Assembly (NCBI GenBank): GCA_016169945.1
Contig: JADLSH010000199.1
Span: 992,001 to 1,056,000 of the forward strand
DNA length: 64,000 bases
Direction of reading: 5' to 3'
DNA from: Trachythela sp. YZ-2020
Taxonomy: Eukaryota > Cnidaria > Anthozoa > Malacalcyonacea > Clavulariidae
In this document: positions 1 through 40,500 of the stretch, piece by piece
Position numbering within the stretch: position 1 is the first letter of the stretch
Layout of the letters: each line of letters begins with the position of its first letter
Notes under the pieces: generated by a model
Told to the model about the DNA's origin: nothing
What the model saw: the letters and a program-made list of their open reading frames with translations, nothing else
Database searches by the model: none
Translations under genes and position numbers: made by a program

Positions 1-709
1 TGTCAAGGGCGGGCAGTCGTTATCGAATACAGTAAGAGATATATTTCTTATGAGCGACCAACATTATCGCATGTCATATGACTTTTCATCAAACAATGAC
101 TTTCAACTGATAAAGACATGTTTTAAAACATTTAAAAATTTTGTCAAATGGACCACAGGCAACCCCAATGGCATTGTATGTGTTTTTTGTACAACCCAAT
201 TATAAATTGTATGTGTTTTGTACGACCCAATGATAAATTGTATGTGTTTCGCATGACTCCATCAGCGTTGTATGTGTTTCGTATAACCATACCTACGTGC
301 AAACATTCCAACTGTCCCGGTGTACCCGGTTTGGACTATGTTGTCCCGGTTTTCTTCTTATTGTCCCGGTTTCTGTAGTATCTTAATAGTTGTATTCTTC
401 AAGTAAGGCTCATGTGACAAATATTAATGAAATTCTTTGGTTCAATACATATTAATGAAATGGGAGCTTCTAGTTGCCCCAAACAATTGCCGAGTTTGTC
501 GCCGATCGATGTAATTCTCGTGACATACGTTGTTTTGACAATTTAGCGGTCGCTTTCGAGGGAGGCGTTCATTCGAGGGAGGCGTTTATTTAAGTAAAAT
601 TGGGAAGTGTCCCGGTTTTGAGGACTCGGAGGTTGGAATGTCTGTACGTGGTATGTGTTTCATATGACCTATAATATCAGTGACTCACTATACAGTTTAA
701 CGTTGTTAG
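1..709. other. Upstream/intronic DNA 5' of the first visible STPG2 exon
   Basis: No coding exon was found here. Positions about 170-300 carry four degenerate copies of a roughly 35-bp unit built on TTGTATGTGTTT followed by a GTACGACCC-like stretch. Around 315-372 the phrase TGTCCCGGTTT recurs. The short open frame at 148-378 is made of this repeat and is not a gene. The first exon(s) of the STPG2-like gene must lie upstream or be too short to recognise. Confidence 0.5.
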
Positions 710-3700
710 TCCAAAAGATTTGGTGATTCAAACGAGGAAATTCCTGGACCTGGAACATATAACCTTTCCAAGCATTCTGATTGGATAAAACAAATGCCAC
801 AAAAACCCATCGACCAGGAAGAGGTAGGCACCAAATTCTGTTTCAACAACTTGCTACAAGGTTGTTGCTATCATCCTGAAATTCAACAACTTGTTAACAA
901 GTTGTGTGTGACAACCTTGTAGCAACTTGATAAAATGACAACATTGTTACAACTTGTTGACAAGCTTGCTACATATCTGTCGCAAACACATCTTGTTGAC
1001 AATATGCAAGATTTTAACATGACTGTGTAGTTCTAAATATTTCTTTTCTCTGTAGAACCAACAAGGACGGCATATTATATTTCTAAGGAAGACTGACCCT
1101 CCATCCATTCCCTCTCCTGGCAAATCGTATGGCTATGAGGAAGCAAGCGATGGTTCACTAAAACCTCAGAAAATGCCGGATAACGATATGTCGATGGGAC
1201 CAGCTTATTATAATGTTGATCATGTTAGTATTAAAGTTCTAGTGGATATAAATACTCCTTTATTGATCCAGTGTTACTACATGAGGAAACCTAAACGAAA
1301 CTAACTCTATTTATACTGGATTACTAAGCTCTATCAGTACTAAATTGTTCACCTTAGAGATCCAGTAAGAGTCATCTAGCATTCTAGCTCTTATTTGTCC
1401 AGTGTTACTACAGGAGGAAACCTGTGGTGTTTGGCAGAGTCGCACTGGAAGCACTCTTCTCACATGCAACAAGACAAGTTATAATCAGACAACTACATAT
1501 TGCAAGAATAAAACTAACCACAGTGCCACAGACACCCCTTAATTTATCAGGAATTATCATGTTTTTGATATCTTTTATTCTTCTATCATAGAGAGATACT
1601 CAGAATACACGCAATTATAGAGGTGTCTTCTTTGGGAAGAAAGATTCAAAACGACATAATTTTAAAGGTAAATATCAACTCATTGTGCAGAAGATGGTGG
1701 TCAACATGCAGTTATCAGAGTGAGAAAATAATGTTAATTCCAGTGTTTTCAATAATTATTGTAATAGAGGCTCCATTTTCTAAAATAGGCATCTGTGCTC
1801 AAGATTTCCAGATGAAAGACAAATATAGATTTTGCCAATAAACAAAGAAATAAGAGGCTGTGAAAGGCCTAATAGGCAGTGGAGGTAACCACCTTCTATT
1901 GAAACACTGTAATTATTTTCATTATATGTGAAGTCTTGTCTTTGGAGGCAAATAAATAGAATTGAGAGATGTAGTTTAATTTTCATTGCTGCATGAAGTT
2001 GACCACCATCTGCTGTCTTGTAACGCTTACTGAAACCCACCAATATTTATGCCTAATAATATATAGTAGGATTTTCTTTTGCGCAGACATAAGTATACAC
2101 CTATTTTTCTCTTCAGGGAACAGCCAGGGGCCCGGGCCAGGCGCATATAATCCTTACGAAGCACCAGAGAGTAAAGCACCAATTGATTTGGTAATTATGA
2201 TAACTACATCTTACTAATCAAGTTATTAGTGGATCTTAATTGCTTAGTACCTAGTTGTAATCACACCTAAAGCTCTCTAGTAATTTGTTAATTTACAGAT
2301 AATAGAGGAGCACAACAAAAGATTCTTTGAAGCCAAGGTGAGAAAGATATAAAAACACCCAGTCCGGTTAAATCACATGTCGCATGTAAGAAGTGTACTT
2401 CCAAGTTTGAGTTTACCAGTTTGAGGTTTTCTCTGGGTACTGAACGAATAAGGGATGACCCTTACTGGACCTCTAGGGAGAATAATTTAGAACCGATAGA
2501 GCTATACAGTATGGATAGTTAGTTTAGGTTTGCTCCTGTAGTAACACAGGACCAATTTATATATATAAGAGATGACCCTTGCTGGACCTCTAGCAAGGAT
2601 CTAGTAAGTTAGTTTAGTTTAGGTTTCCTCCTGTAATAAAGGTCTAAACATTGGGGGGGGGGATAATTTTGCCAGACGAAAGGGCGTGGTCAAAACATAA
2701 TGTAAAGGGGCCCGGAAAAGCCAAAAATGCTTATGGGGGCCCTCGTGCCGCTAGCGGGAATGCACAGGTATCGAGTGCTGAAGGCACGAGGCCATGCACT
2801 GGGGGCACCCAAATCCCCCAGTAGTTACAACCCTGATAAAGTTGATTTAAACTTTACAAGTAAATGTGTTTTAGATCCCAAGATATCATGAACTTATTCC
2901 CAAAGATGAAGAAAGAAAGGCAAGAGAAACGCTTTATTATTCTACTCTGTCTATTGTCTGATAATTCCACTGTGTATATACGCATAGACCATCCGTCAAG
3001 GCTAACTATTTGTGTGGTTCGTCTACACAGTAAATATCAGAGCAAGGGCCTTTCAAGTTTCACCTGTGAGATTGTGGGTTAGATTCTCGCTGCGGATTCC
3101 TGACACTTACGTGAAAAGAGTCAGTCAATGCTCTACCGAAAGTCGTGGATTTTATAAGCCCCAAACTAACCTTTCCATCTTAGCTGTGGTACCTGGTACT
3201 GGTATAGGTAGGTTGTCTCTATAAATCGAGCTATAATTTCGTCTTTGTTTTTCAGGGTGTTCCAGCACCAGGTCATTACCAAATCAAAAGTCAATTTGAA
3301 CATCCTAAAGTCGTGCCAGAGACCGATCACACCGCTTTGGTCGCCCCATTTGGTTCACAAGCCAGAGTAAGTTGTGTTTTCACTTACCATACAATGTTAT
3401 TTTACTCTGTCTAACACCAGACAGCTTTGTCTTTTAAAACAGAGATTTGATGGTAGCTTGAACGCATTCCCAGCTCCTGGAAGTTACAACGATCCCAGAA
3501 CAGCTTTTGAAACATTAAGAAGGTTCGTACATAACATGAAAAATGTAACTAAAATATGTTTTCAGAATTACTCATGATTGTTGTACTATCTCTGCTAGGG
3601 TAAAAGGCATTAAAGGAACCCCGTTTGGACAAACGTCGATCAGATTTTATGATAACAAACATAGTAAAAGTGTGCCAGGTAAAATGCAAGTCATGTTATG

Positions 3701-5573
3701 CGCCTAGACTATTCATCTTCATTGTTATATCCTACCTAAGCCTAACAACATTTCCCATGCGATGAAACTAGAGTAACCGGAGAAAACCCAGTACTTTTGA
3801 CAGAACGTTGACACACGAGTATATACAGCAACGTCGATCAATCTCAGAGATGAAAGGTGCTTGCTTTTAAGACTGTGACACCGCGAAGCCAGCTTTACAA
3901 ATGCAACGGTTTCGCGCTCTCGTCAGAGGGCTTGCAGTGTTCAGTGTGACAGTACAGACCACCTTAAATAACATCAAATTACTTCATTACAGGTCCTGGT
4001 TCATATAATGTCCCTGATCAAGTATCGGAGATTATCAAGAAAAATGTGTACGTATGCAATGAGTTGTATAGAATGTAACTTTAGACAAAACCACGCATGC
4101 TTAAATTTCCTATTGCACGATAATTTTTCACACTTAGTTTGTAAATCGAAGGTTAAACATCCCCATTTTAACCCAGGATTATTAGAGCTCATGAACATAT
4201 GACTGAGGGTTGAGATTAGGGTTAAGATTAGTGTTAAGATAAGATAAGCATTAGGATAGTAAGGATTGGAATAGTTTAAGGTTAGAAAATCACTGTAGTT
4301 AAATGTGGAAATTGACCCAAACTTTCATTCCTCTCAACAGTACGACAAGCAAGAAGAAAGTGGCTTTTGGTAGTTCCTCAGTACGGACGGCACCCATGAC
4401 GAGAACTCACGAAGACTTGTTCCCAGGACCCGCGCATTATACCAACACGGACAAAAAACCAAAACAAGATGTTCAACTATCGTCCACGTTTGCTTCGCTG
4501 ACAGATAGACTGCATTCACCTCCGCCCATTGTTAAAGTATGGATCAAACTGCTTTCTTCTCATGGACTAAACCAAACTACTTTTCAGACATGTTTTAAGT
4601 AAATAAATGCCTGATATTATTATATTGCAGGAAATACCGCCACCTGGGTCATATGAAGTTCGTAAATCCTACGACAAAACGCAAGGTATTAAGATAAACT
4701 TTATCAGATCTTCGCGTTATATTAACCACTGTGGGGCTCTGCATGATCTAACCATGCTTAGAGAGATTCACGTAAGTTCTGTACAACATCAGATCACTTT
4801 AAGGTAGCCCACATTCAAGAACATGTACTACCTCTACATGATCTAACCATGCTTAACTCTACCCACACGAGTTCTGTACAACATCAGATCACTTTAAGGT
4901 AACTCACATTCAAGAACATGTACTACCTCTGCATGATCTAACCATGCTTAACTCAGAGAGGCTTAACTCTACTCACACGAGTTCTGTACAACATCAGATC
5001 ACTTTAAGGTAACTCACATTCAAGAACATTTACTACCTCTGCTTGATCTAACCATATACTTGTTTGAAACTCCAGGTCGGGTGTTGTATCCATATTCTCA
5101 GAAAAAGAACAGAAATTCTCAGAAAAGAGGAGCATTCTTATCATCTTCGACGAGATTCAAAGACAGCATAGACCGAACAAAACGCGGAACGGCCCCAGGT
5201 CCAGGCGAGTACGACATGCCTTCGACACAAAACCAACAAGGTGGACTGATGGTCACTAAAGATACTCGATTTAGACCACAGAAGAGCGAAGTTCCCGGCC
5301 CTGGGAACTACGAGGTATGATCTATAGTATCTCGTATCCGTATCTGTATATAGATCTATATCTATTGTATAGCATCTATAAATCACCTTATATATTATTC
5401 AATACCAACTATTTCCTCTTATCTTTCTCTAGCTAAGCCCACAGTTTGCTCACTCAGTACTTAAAGGGACATTTAATGCAACCCTCAACAACCCGATGAC
5501 AAGATCGAGCTTCGAAGAGCCGAACGATAAACAATCAAAAACAAGACATGATATAACTTTATCATCGAATTAA
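710..5573 (+). CDS. STPG2: Sperm-tail PG-rich repeat-containing protein 2-like (5' partial, 14 exons)
   Basis: Exons: 710-823, 1056-1223, 1592-1667, 2117-2190, 2299-2337, 2875-2919, 3256-3366, 3443-3522, 3599-3678, 3993-4047, 4341-4536, 4631-4685, 5076-5314, 5433-5573. Phases agree at every junction and the total is 491 codons including TAA. The protein has about ten spaced PG-rich motifs: PGPGTYN, MGPAYYN, PGPGAYN, PAPGHYQ, PAPGSYN, PGPGSYN, PGPAHYT, PPPGSYE, PGPGEYD and PGPGNYE. Between them are basic/serine stretches with FGSSS- or FGQTS-like segments, and near the start SIPSPGKSYGY. This is the STPG (SHIPPO-type) architecture. The order of motifs, with a SIPSPG...YGYEE segment, fits STPG2 better than STPG1. 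The family is linked to axonemes of cilia and sperm tails. No start codon is visible, so the N-terminus is missing. Intron 6 would use a GC donor (2920-2921). STPG2 itself, rather than another STPG paralog, is likely but not certain. Confidence 0.85.
825..1010. repeat. AACTTGTT/AACAAGTT inverted-repeat cluster in STPG2 intron 1
   Basis: Intron 1 is largely made of short interleaved inverted motifs: CAACTTGCTACAAGGTTG, CAACAACTTGTTAACAAG, ACAACCTTGTAGCAACTTG and CAACTTGTTGACAAGC. They can fold into several alternative hairpins. This looks like a degenerate foldback element. No target duplication was identified. Confidence 0.5.
1255..1445 (-). repeat. 109-bp minisatellite family fragment (reverse)
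   Basis: Contains TTGATCCAGTGTTACTAC, a AACTAACTCTATTTATACTGG-like stretch, CTCTATCAGTACTAAATTG and GGAGGAAACC. This is the reverse complement of the unit arrayed at 10245-10705. It lies in the STPG2 intron after 1223. Confidence 0.6.
1676..2043. mobile_element. MITE of the ~215-bp GTGTTTCACTAAGCAC family, with internal insertion
   Basis: The left part reads AGATGGTGGTCAACATGCAG followed by TTATCAGAGTGAGAAAATAA. The right part ends GTTGACCACCATCTGCTG then TAACGCTTACTGAAACCCAC. The other copies in this window (37788-38005, 41529-41738, 46888-47100) join these halves directly. Here about 150 bp of unrelated sequence (roughly 1755-1905) separates them, so this copy is interrupted or rearranged. 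Confidence 0.6.
2395..2645 (+). repeat. 109-bp minisatellite family, about two copies
   Basis: Contains GGGATGACCCTTACTGGACC, AGAGCTATACAGTATGGATAG and TTTCCTCCTGTA, with the left-end phrase of the family (TTTGAGGTTTTCTCTGGGTAC) just before. It lies in the STPG2 intron between exons at 2337 and 2875. The rest of that intron (2650-2870) is a G-rich dispersed sequence with no recognisable gene. Confidence 0.55.
3010..3200 (+). repeat. tRNA-derived SINE fragment
   Basis: GTGAAAAGAGTCAGTCAATG followed by CTCTACCGAAAGTCGTGG and ACCTTTCCATCTTAGCTG matches the body of the SINE at 36008-36880. An upstream stretch with GTGGGTTAGATTCTCGC resembles an internal B box. The copy is truncated and lies in the STPG2 intron before 3256. 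Confidence 0.5.
4742..5060 (+). repeat. 95-bp tandem repeat in STPG2 intron 12
   Basis: Three full units starting CATGATCTAACCATGCTTA (4742, 4837, 4932), each holding TTCTGTACAACATCAGATCA and CACATTCAAGAACATGTAC. A partial fourth unit begins near 5042. The period is 95 bp; the third unit has a 15-bp internal duplication. It fills most of the intron between exons ending 4685 and starting 5076. Confidence 0.85.
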
Positions 5574-5725
5574 AATGTAAAATTTTTAGAAAATATATTC
5601 AGCGTATTTTTGTGATCGAGCTTCGAAGAGCCGAATGATAAGCAAACAAAAACAAGAGACGATTTAACTTTAGCATAGAAATACGTAAAAATTTTAGAAA
5701 ATATATTCAGCGTATTTTTGTGCCT
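5503..5725 (+). repeat. 111-bp tandem duplication of the STPG2 stop-codon region
   Basis: GATCGAGCTTCGAAGAGCCG at 5503 recurs at 5614. Copy 1 carries the last 23 codons, the TAA at 5571 and the first 3'-UTR bases through AATATATTCAGCGTATTTTT. Copy 2 repeats all of this with substitutions and its own in-frame stop (TAG). Copy 2 lies wholly 3' of the functional stop, so it is presumably untranslated. Confidence 0.85.
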
Positions 5726-6742
5726 AGTGTACGAGTATAATTCTGTCATAAATTTATGTTTAAGTAAAGAGAAATTAACTCCACAAGGAGGTTATGTTTT
5801 CACACATGTATTTATTTGTGTGTCTGTTTGTGTGTTAGCACGATAACTAAAAAATATCAAACATCTTAATACGAAAATTTGTGGAGCTAACGGCCATAGG
5901 ATAAGGACAAATCGATAAAATTTTGCATCAATTTGGATAAAAATTGGATGACTATTTACAAAAGTTTGTCGTGCTTTCATTGAATGCGTAATTAGTGCAT
6001 GAATAATTTATCCATAATTACTTGACTTCATTTGCTGACGGAGGTATACAATCTCCGAGTGCCCACTAGTTGTGTTATGTTGGCTATATGTAGATTTAAG
6101 CAAAGCTAACTGCTGATTTATCATGCCAGCATTCTTATATCATGGGTACTTTGCGCGCGTTTCACTCTGCCTTTGCTTGGCATTGCTAGCCTACCTACCC
6201 GCAACAGCTTCATAGCTGTTTTACCCCTCCACCTTTTTCCCACCCGTTTTTTTCCCATGCTATCAAAATTTATCTTTTATAAATTTGTTGGATACAATCT
6301 TATATAGAGGACTGTATAGAGTGTATTCGTTGACAAAATTGTCATGGCACACACCTATTGCTAAGTCTATATAGTTAGGAGGGGCGCCAGAAGGGGGGGG
6401 GAGTTAAAGGAGCCCCAAATAGTGGTTGTTGATTAAAACCATGGTTATGTATATGAATTATTCACCCTCATGCTGCAAACTAAACAACAAAATAACAAGT
6501 ACTTAGACAGCTTTTGGTACAATTTCATACTAAAAGAAAATTGCAAATATATTTCTATTTTAATTAATATAGTAATAATCATTCACCCAACGTCAGCTTA
6601 CCGGAAGAAGGTATCTTATGATAAATTCCAAGTTAACTTTACCGTGTTCGTTCAGTCCCCTGCGTGTTTTGATTGGCTGCTTTGCGCGTTTTAATTGGCT
6701 GCTTGCGTTTCGTCGTACGATCGCTGGTCTTTGAACATATTC
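5726..6742. other. Intergenic spacer between convergent STPG2 and COPA, repeat-bearing
   Basis: No gene is seen. Positions about 5775-6066 are a dispersed repeat (CTCCACAAGGAGGTTATG, CACACATGTATTTATTTGTG, AAATTTGTGGAGCTAACGGC, GGAGGTATACAATCTCCGAG). It is present in reverse orientation at about 11868-12690 and 26215-26490. The remainder is AT-rich with a G-run near 6385-6402. The 3' UTRs of both genes must lie here, but no polyadenylation signal was assigned. Confidence 0.5.
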
Positions 6743-35627
<28,885 letters not shown>

Positions 35628-36007
35628 CTTTTGAACTCACAGGCAATCTAAAATGCCACAAACAAAAAGATCCAATGCACTTTTAAACAATACAACTTTT
35701 AGTTGCGATCGTCTATGATTTTCGTTGTTTTTACGACCAAAAACGAGCATATAAGAATTAAATTCTTCGATCTTTCCAAAACTTTTGGCCACGTCGCCAC
35801 AAGCGCATGCGCCGTTCTTACTTGGATCCAGTCTATTTCGCGGAGTCATTGATCTCAATATGTCAATGGAGCTATCTTATGGGAGTTATTCCATAGAAAT
35901 AATAGATATCTATTATATCTACGAGTTATTCCCACTGATTAACAATTATATTAATCCGAGGTTGCGCAACCAATCAGCGTTGAGAATAACTAATCTGAGT
36001 TATTCAC
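35628..36007. promoter_or_regulatory. Putative upstream region of COPA (divergent spacer)
   Basis: The 380 bp upstream of the COPA ATG contain GCGCATGCGCC (35803-35813) on an otherwise AT-rich background, and GTTGCGCAACC near 35963. A minus-strand open frame of 73 codons (35637-35858) runs toward the first exon and is likely 5' UTR or chance. The promoter role is inferred only from position. Confidence 0.35.
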
Positions 36008-36880
36008 TTGGGGCTTCGGTGGCGCAATCGTCAGAACACGCGCCTTTCACCTCGTGCGTCCAAGTCCCGTTGGGGACGACTTATGATAGCCATGTGATAT
36101 CGTGGGTTCAAGTCCCGTAGGGGACGACTTATGACAGCCATGTGAAAAGAGTTAGTCAACGCTCTGCCGAAAGTCGTGGGTTTTCTCCGGGTACTCCGGT
36201 TTCCTCCCACAGGGAATGTTGACAGGGTGGGTTGGGTTTAACCATTGAACTATAATAGACTGGAACGCTAACGCAGGGGGGAAATTGAAGCCAGCTTAAT
36301 TCATTGCTGTATATGAAATTGAACAAATTGAAGCCACGCTGAACATTGGGCTGTATATGAAATTGAAGCTATTAAAAAGTTCTATTTGATATAAAAACTT
36401 CAAGACTTTAGGTAAAAAGGAAATACTTAAAACTTTGAGGGAAAATTTGCCGTATTTTACAAAATTGCGGTTGTTTTTGTCAGTTTTTAAGTATTTCCAT
36501 TTTGCCTAAAGTCTTGAAGTTTTTATATCAAATAGAACTTTTTAATAGCTTCAATTTCATATACAGCCCAATGTTCGACGTTAAGTATTTCAACTCAAAC
36601 CTCAGAAAAACTAGCTTGGCTTCAACGCATCATAGGACTTGATCATAGGAGTTAGCGTTCCAGTGTACTTAGAGTTCACTGGGTTTAACCCCTAACTGGC
36701 CCTTCCATCGTAGCTGTGCTCCGTGATGGCGAGCAAAAGGTGGCTGCCATATGCGCCCTAGAAAGCCTTCGACTTGGTCACGTTGAGCTGTGTCATTCGC
36801 AATTCAGCTTAGCTCTCAGCTGCAAGTAAGGATAATAAGCACTCCTGCTTACTTACTTACTTACTTATTACTTACTTACT
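36008..36880 (+). mobile_element. tRNA-derived SINE, split by a hAT-like insertion, with TTAC tail
   Basis: The head GGCTTCGGTGGCGCAATCGT resembles an A box and GCGTCCAAGTCCCGTTGGGG a B box; a second B box-like GTTCAAGTCCCGTAGGGG follows 50 bp on, so the head is partly duplicated. The body has AAGTCGTGGGTTTTCTCCGG, GTACTCCGGTTTCCTCCCAC, CCTTCCATCGTAGCTGTG and AATTCAGCTTAGCTCTCAGC. The 3' end is a TTAC tandem tail (36848-36880). The insertion at 36243-36681 interrupts the body. Confidence 0.75.
36243..36681. mobile_element. hAT-like element, 439 bp, 8-bp target duplication, nested in a SINE
   Basis: The termini CATTGAACTATAATAG and, inverted, CAGTGAACTCTAAGTA lead into a shared inner stretch ACTGGAACGCTAAC. 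GGTTTAAC is duplicated exactly at 36235-36242 and 36682-36689. A long internal palindrome (about 36326-36580; arms with CTAAAGTCTTGAAG and TTTTTATATCAAATAGAAC) fills the element. Confidence 0.82.
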
Positions 36881-37069
36881 AAATAATCACATCGGACTTA
36901 CTGTGATCTCAATATGTTACTGGAGTCATTAGACAGCACTTAGAAATATAGGTACGCTATGCGTACATGTATCTTTGTTTACTGTAATTTTCATTGTTGT
37001 TTTCGTTGTTGCTGTTGTTGGCTTCTAGAGACAATTTAACCGTCAATATGGATCATCACTGTTTTAATG

Positions 37070-37295
37070 TAAACAAAAGACGAGCAATCCAGACGAACTA
37101 ACAAGAATAGCGCAAACTACCAAAGGTTTCAGGAACAAATCATGTCTGATATTTCCTGACATTTCATCTAATGTCGTATTTATACCACTGACGTATACTA
37201 AAGTATAGTATAGGTCAGTGGTTTATACACATTGACGGATCACCAAACGAACTATCTTTTCTTTGCCCAAGTTCGTCCAGACAAATCATCTGTCA
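37070..37295 (-). repeat. Dispersed repeat shared with 16755-16866 and 40270-40625
   Basis: CAGACGAACTAACAAGAATA, GGAACAAATCATGTCTGATA and CGAACTATCTTTTCTTTGCC. The copy at 40270-40625 carries the same phrases inverted (GGGCAAAGAAAAGATAGTTC, GACATGATTTGTTCCCAG). It lies just upstream of the lipase start. Confidence 0.6.
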
Positions 37296-37554
37296 AGACG
37301 CACGCAAGTTCTTCTAACTAGCCTACGTCATAGACCATACTCGATGGTCTATGACGTAGGTTACGTTTATACATGCGCAGACAAGTTATCAGACCAAGCA
37401 ATTATGCAAATGATACTTCCGCGCACTTTACTCCCTACCGCTCTTAGTAAATACTCAAGGTCACCTGCTCAACAATCAATATATATTTCCAGCCAGGTTG
37501 TTACACAATACTGGAATACCAACATTATACGCGAATATTCAAGACTGCAATATT

Positions 37555-40500
37555 ATGCAGTTTATACATTTCGTTTTAATTTTATGCGCGTTACAAGCGT
37601 GCGAAGGTTTTTTCCTTGGAATTGAAAATTCGTTTGACTTGAGCAAATTTCGAGGACCTGTGCCAACAGATAAAGATGTTTATCGAAATGTGGTAAGATA
37701 TGAATTCAGAATAAATATTTTGTCGGAAGAGGTTTCGTTGCCCTCGCTTCGAGAAATGCCGTTGCTCAGTAGGATTGGTATGGGTGTGTTTCACTAAGCA
37801 CTATCGTACAGCAGATGGTGGTCAACCTGCAGTTATCAGAGTGAGAAAATAATGTTAATTATTTTCATTATATGTAGTAGTCTTGTATTTGGAGGCAAAT
37901 AAATAGAATTTAGAGATGTAGTTTAATTTGCTTGCTCCTATAATAAGTGTCAACATTTCCAAAGTTGACCACTATTTGTTGTTTACACTTACTGAAATAC
38001 ACCTATATTTAGAGAGATGATATGATTGGTTGCGTCCAATATGGTAAGCTTATAATCGAGACACAAACCTTCAATTAACCAAAACAAATACTAGTTAACA
38101 GTGTCAATAATACATTTATTTCGGTATAAATACAATATAGAAGCCGCCCAGAGTAACAGCTTATACATGACCCAGGGCCTTTTTTAAGAAATCGTTAGTG
38201 GGGGGGCATCGTCGAAAGGGGACGTAACAAGTAGGTGGTGTATTACAGGTGTGGGAAGCTGAAGGGGGGTCTGGGGGTCCTCCCCAGAAAATTTTTGTAT
38301 TCTTGAGTCTCTGTGGCTTGATTTCCTGCATTTTCAAGGACAATTTTTGATATATCCCATCGAAACGGAGCCAGGTTTTGTTGTGAGAATACCATAACTT
38401 TCCTCTAAACTCAGTTTTTTCCCCCTTTTTGCTTATATTTTGGATAAAAGGGACCTTCACTGGGGGGGCCAAAATAGCTGACTGGGGGGCCAACATGGGT
38501 CATGGGGGCTGGGGGGGCTTTGGCCCCTCCAGTACATTAGTTAAAAAAGGCCCTGACATGACCTTTTAGTCTCTATAGCGACTTGCCATGACAAAACTCA
38601 ATCGGGAGGGGTTAATTTGAAAGGTTTGAAACTATTCATTTGTCATAAAAGCAAGCACCGCCTGCACCGGGTTCGTTTAAGTTTGTTTATTGAATAAAAA
38701 TAAGTACAGTATAAGCTAGATGCATATCACGTACGTAGAATATACGTTAAAAACTTTAAAACTCAAGTACCGGCGCGACGAACTTAACACGTCATGTGAC
38801 CAATTAGTGCACAGGAGGCCCAGGCTCTATTTGCCCGCGCCCGCCTGTGACTTCCTTATAACGAGGGAAGGAAGGAAACATTGAGCCCAAAATAGCCCAG
38901 ACTTGGCATATGTTACACGAAACTATCCTCGATTTTTCGCCTTTAAATGCATTTCTTTCGAGATTAATCGATATCCCCTGCAAGAATGATACCGTACAAC
39001 TCTCAAAACAACGATGCTTTAATCAAAAAGCTTAAATTCGCTCTAAAATCCGTGAGGGAATGACAAAATTTGGCAAAAATATATCCGCGTGCCTGGTTTG
39101 CTGTTAAAAAACCGGAAGTCGTTGAACAACTCAAAATACACTCAAACCTGATTGGACAACTTTGAAATTTGAAATTGTAGTTGATATTCGTCGTCCAATC
39201 AGGTTTGAGTGTATTTTGAGTTGTTCAATGACTTCCGATTTTTTAACAGCAAACCAGGCACGCGGATATATTTTTGCCAAATTTTGTCATTCCCTCACGG
39301 ATTTTAGAGCGAATTTAAGCTCTTTGATTAAAGCATCGTTGTTTTGAGAGTTGTACGGTATCATTCTTGCAGGATATCGATTAATCTCGAAAGAAATGCA
39401 TTTAAAGGCGAAAAATCGAGGATAGTTTCGTGTAACATATGCCAAGTCTGGGCTATTTTGGTCTCAATGTTTCCTTCCTTCCCTCGTTATAAGGAAGTCA
39501 CAGGCGGGCGCGGGCAAATAGAGCCTGGGCCTCCTGTGATTAGTGCTGTGCCTTCAGTGGTTTTTTAAATCCAGTTTTATTTATCCCAGACAACTTTAGT
39601 TACTTTAAATGGACTATCCAGGACAAAAATAGAAGGGATTTTGTACAGAAGGAGCCAACGAGTGCCACGAGGCAGTTCTATACAGTGCTTATATAGGGGT
39701 CGTAATTTATTATTGATCCAAATGCTCATTGTGCAACGATCAATTTATCATTATTACTTGTAATATGTTCATTAATACTTGCTGGAATGCTCACGTTACC
39801 GAAATGTGCAATAACAAGGTCACTAGACTAGTAATTAGCGTTCATATTGTTTACAAATATAAACAAATATTTTGATGAGATCGGTAAGTGCGGTAATATC
39901 CAGTCAACTCTCATGCAACTAGCCCTTGTTCTCATTTTACCGTGGCATGAGATTGAGAGTTGATGAAACTCCTATGCAAAAACTCCCTTGCCAACTCTCA
40001 TCAACTCTCATTCTCGTTTGACCGCGGGGCTTATGAATATGTGCATCAGTGCTCTATATATTGTCACATGGTTTATTTCACTCATTGAACCAGCTCAGAG
40101 TTGATGAGAGTTGATATGAAAACGCGAGCGAGAGTTGCACTGAACTCTCATTGACTCTCATCCTGATTTGACCGAGCTTTATCAGTTAGATTCATGTTAA
40201 AACGATATGATATGTGGACTCATTTTCGCGTCGTCGCTCCTCCGTATTGACTTCGTTAATATCATGCATCTAAACCAGAAATCGACCGACTAAAATCGTA
40301 GCTGTGCGCCCGGCTTTAATAGTGTAAACACCACAGATGAACTGGGCAAAGAAAAGATAGTTCGTCTGATAATTTGTCTGTGCATAAACGCGGCAATTAG
40401 ACGGGTCATCCGTCCAGATCAACTATCTGCGTATGGGTCATCTATCGACACGAATTTACGTGCGTAATTCTTCTTCATAAATAATCCGTCTATGTGTATA

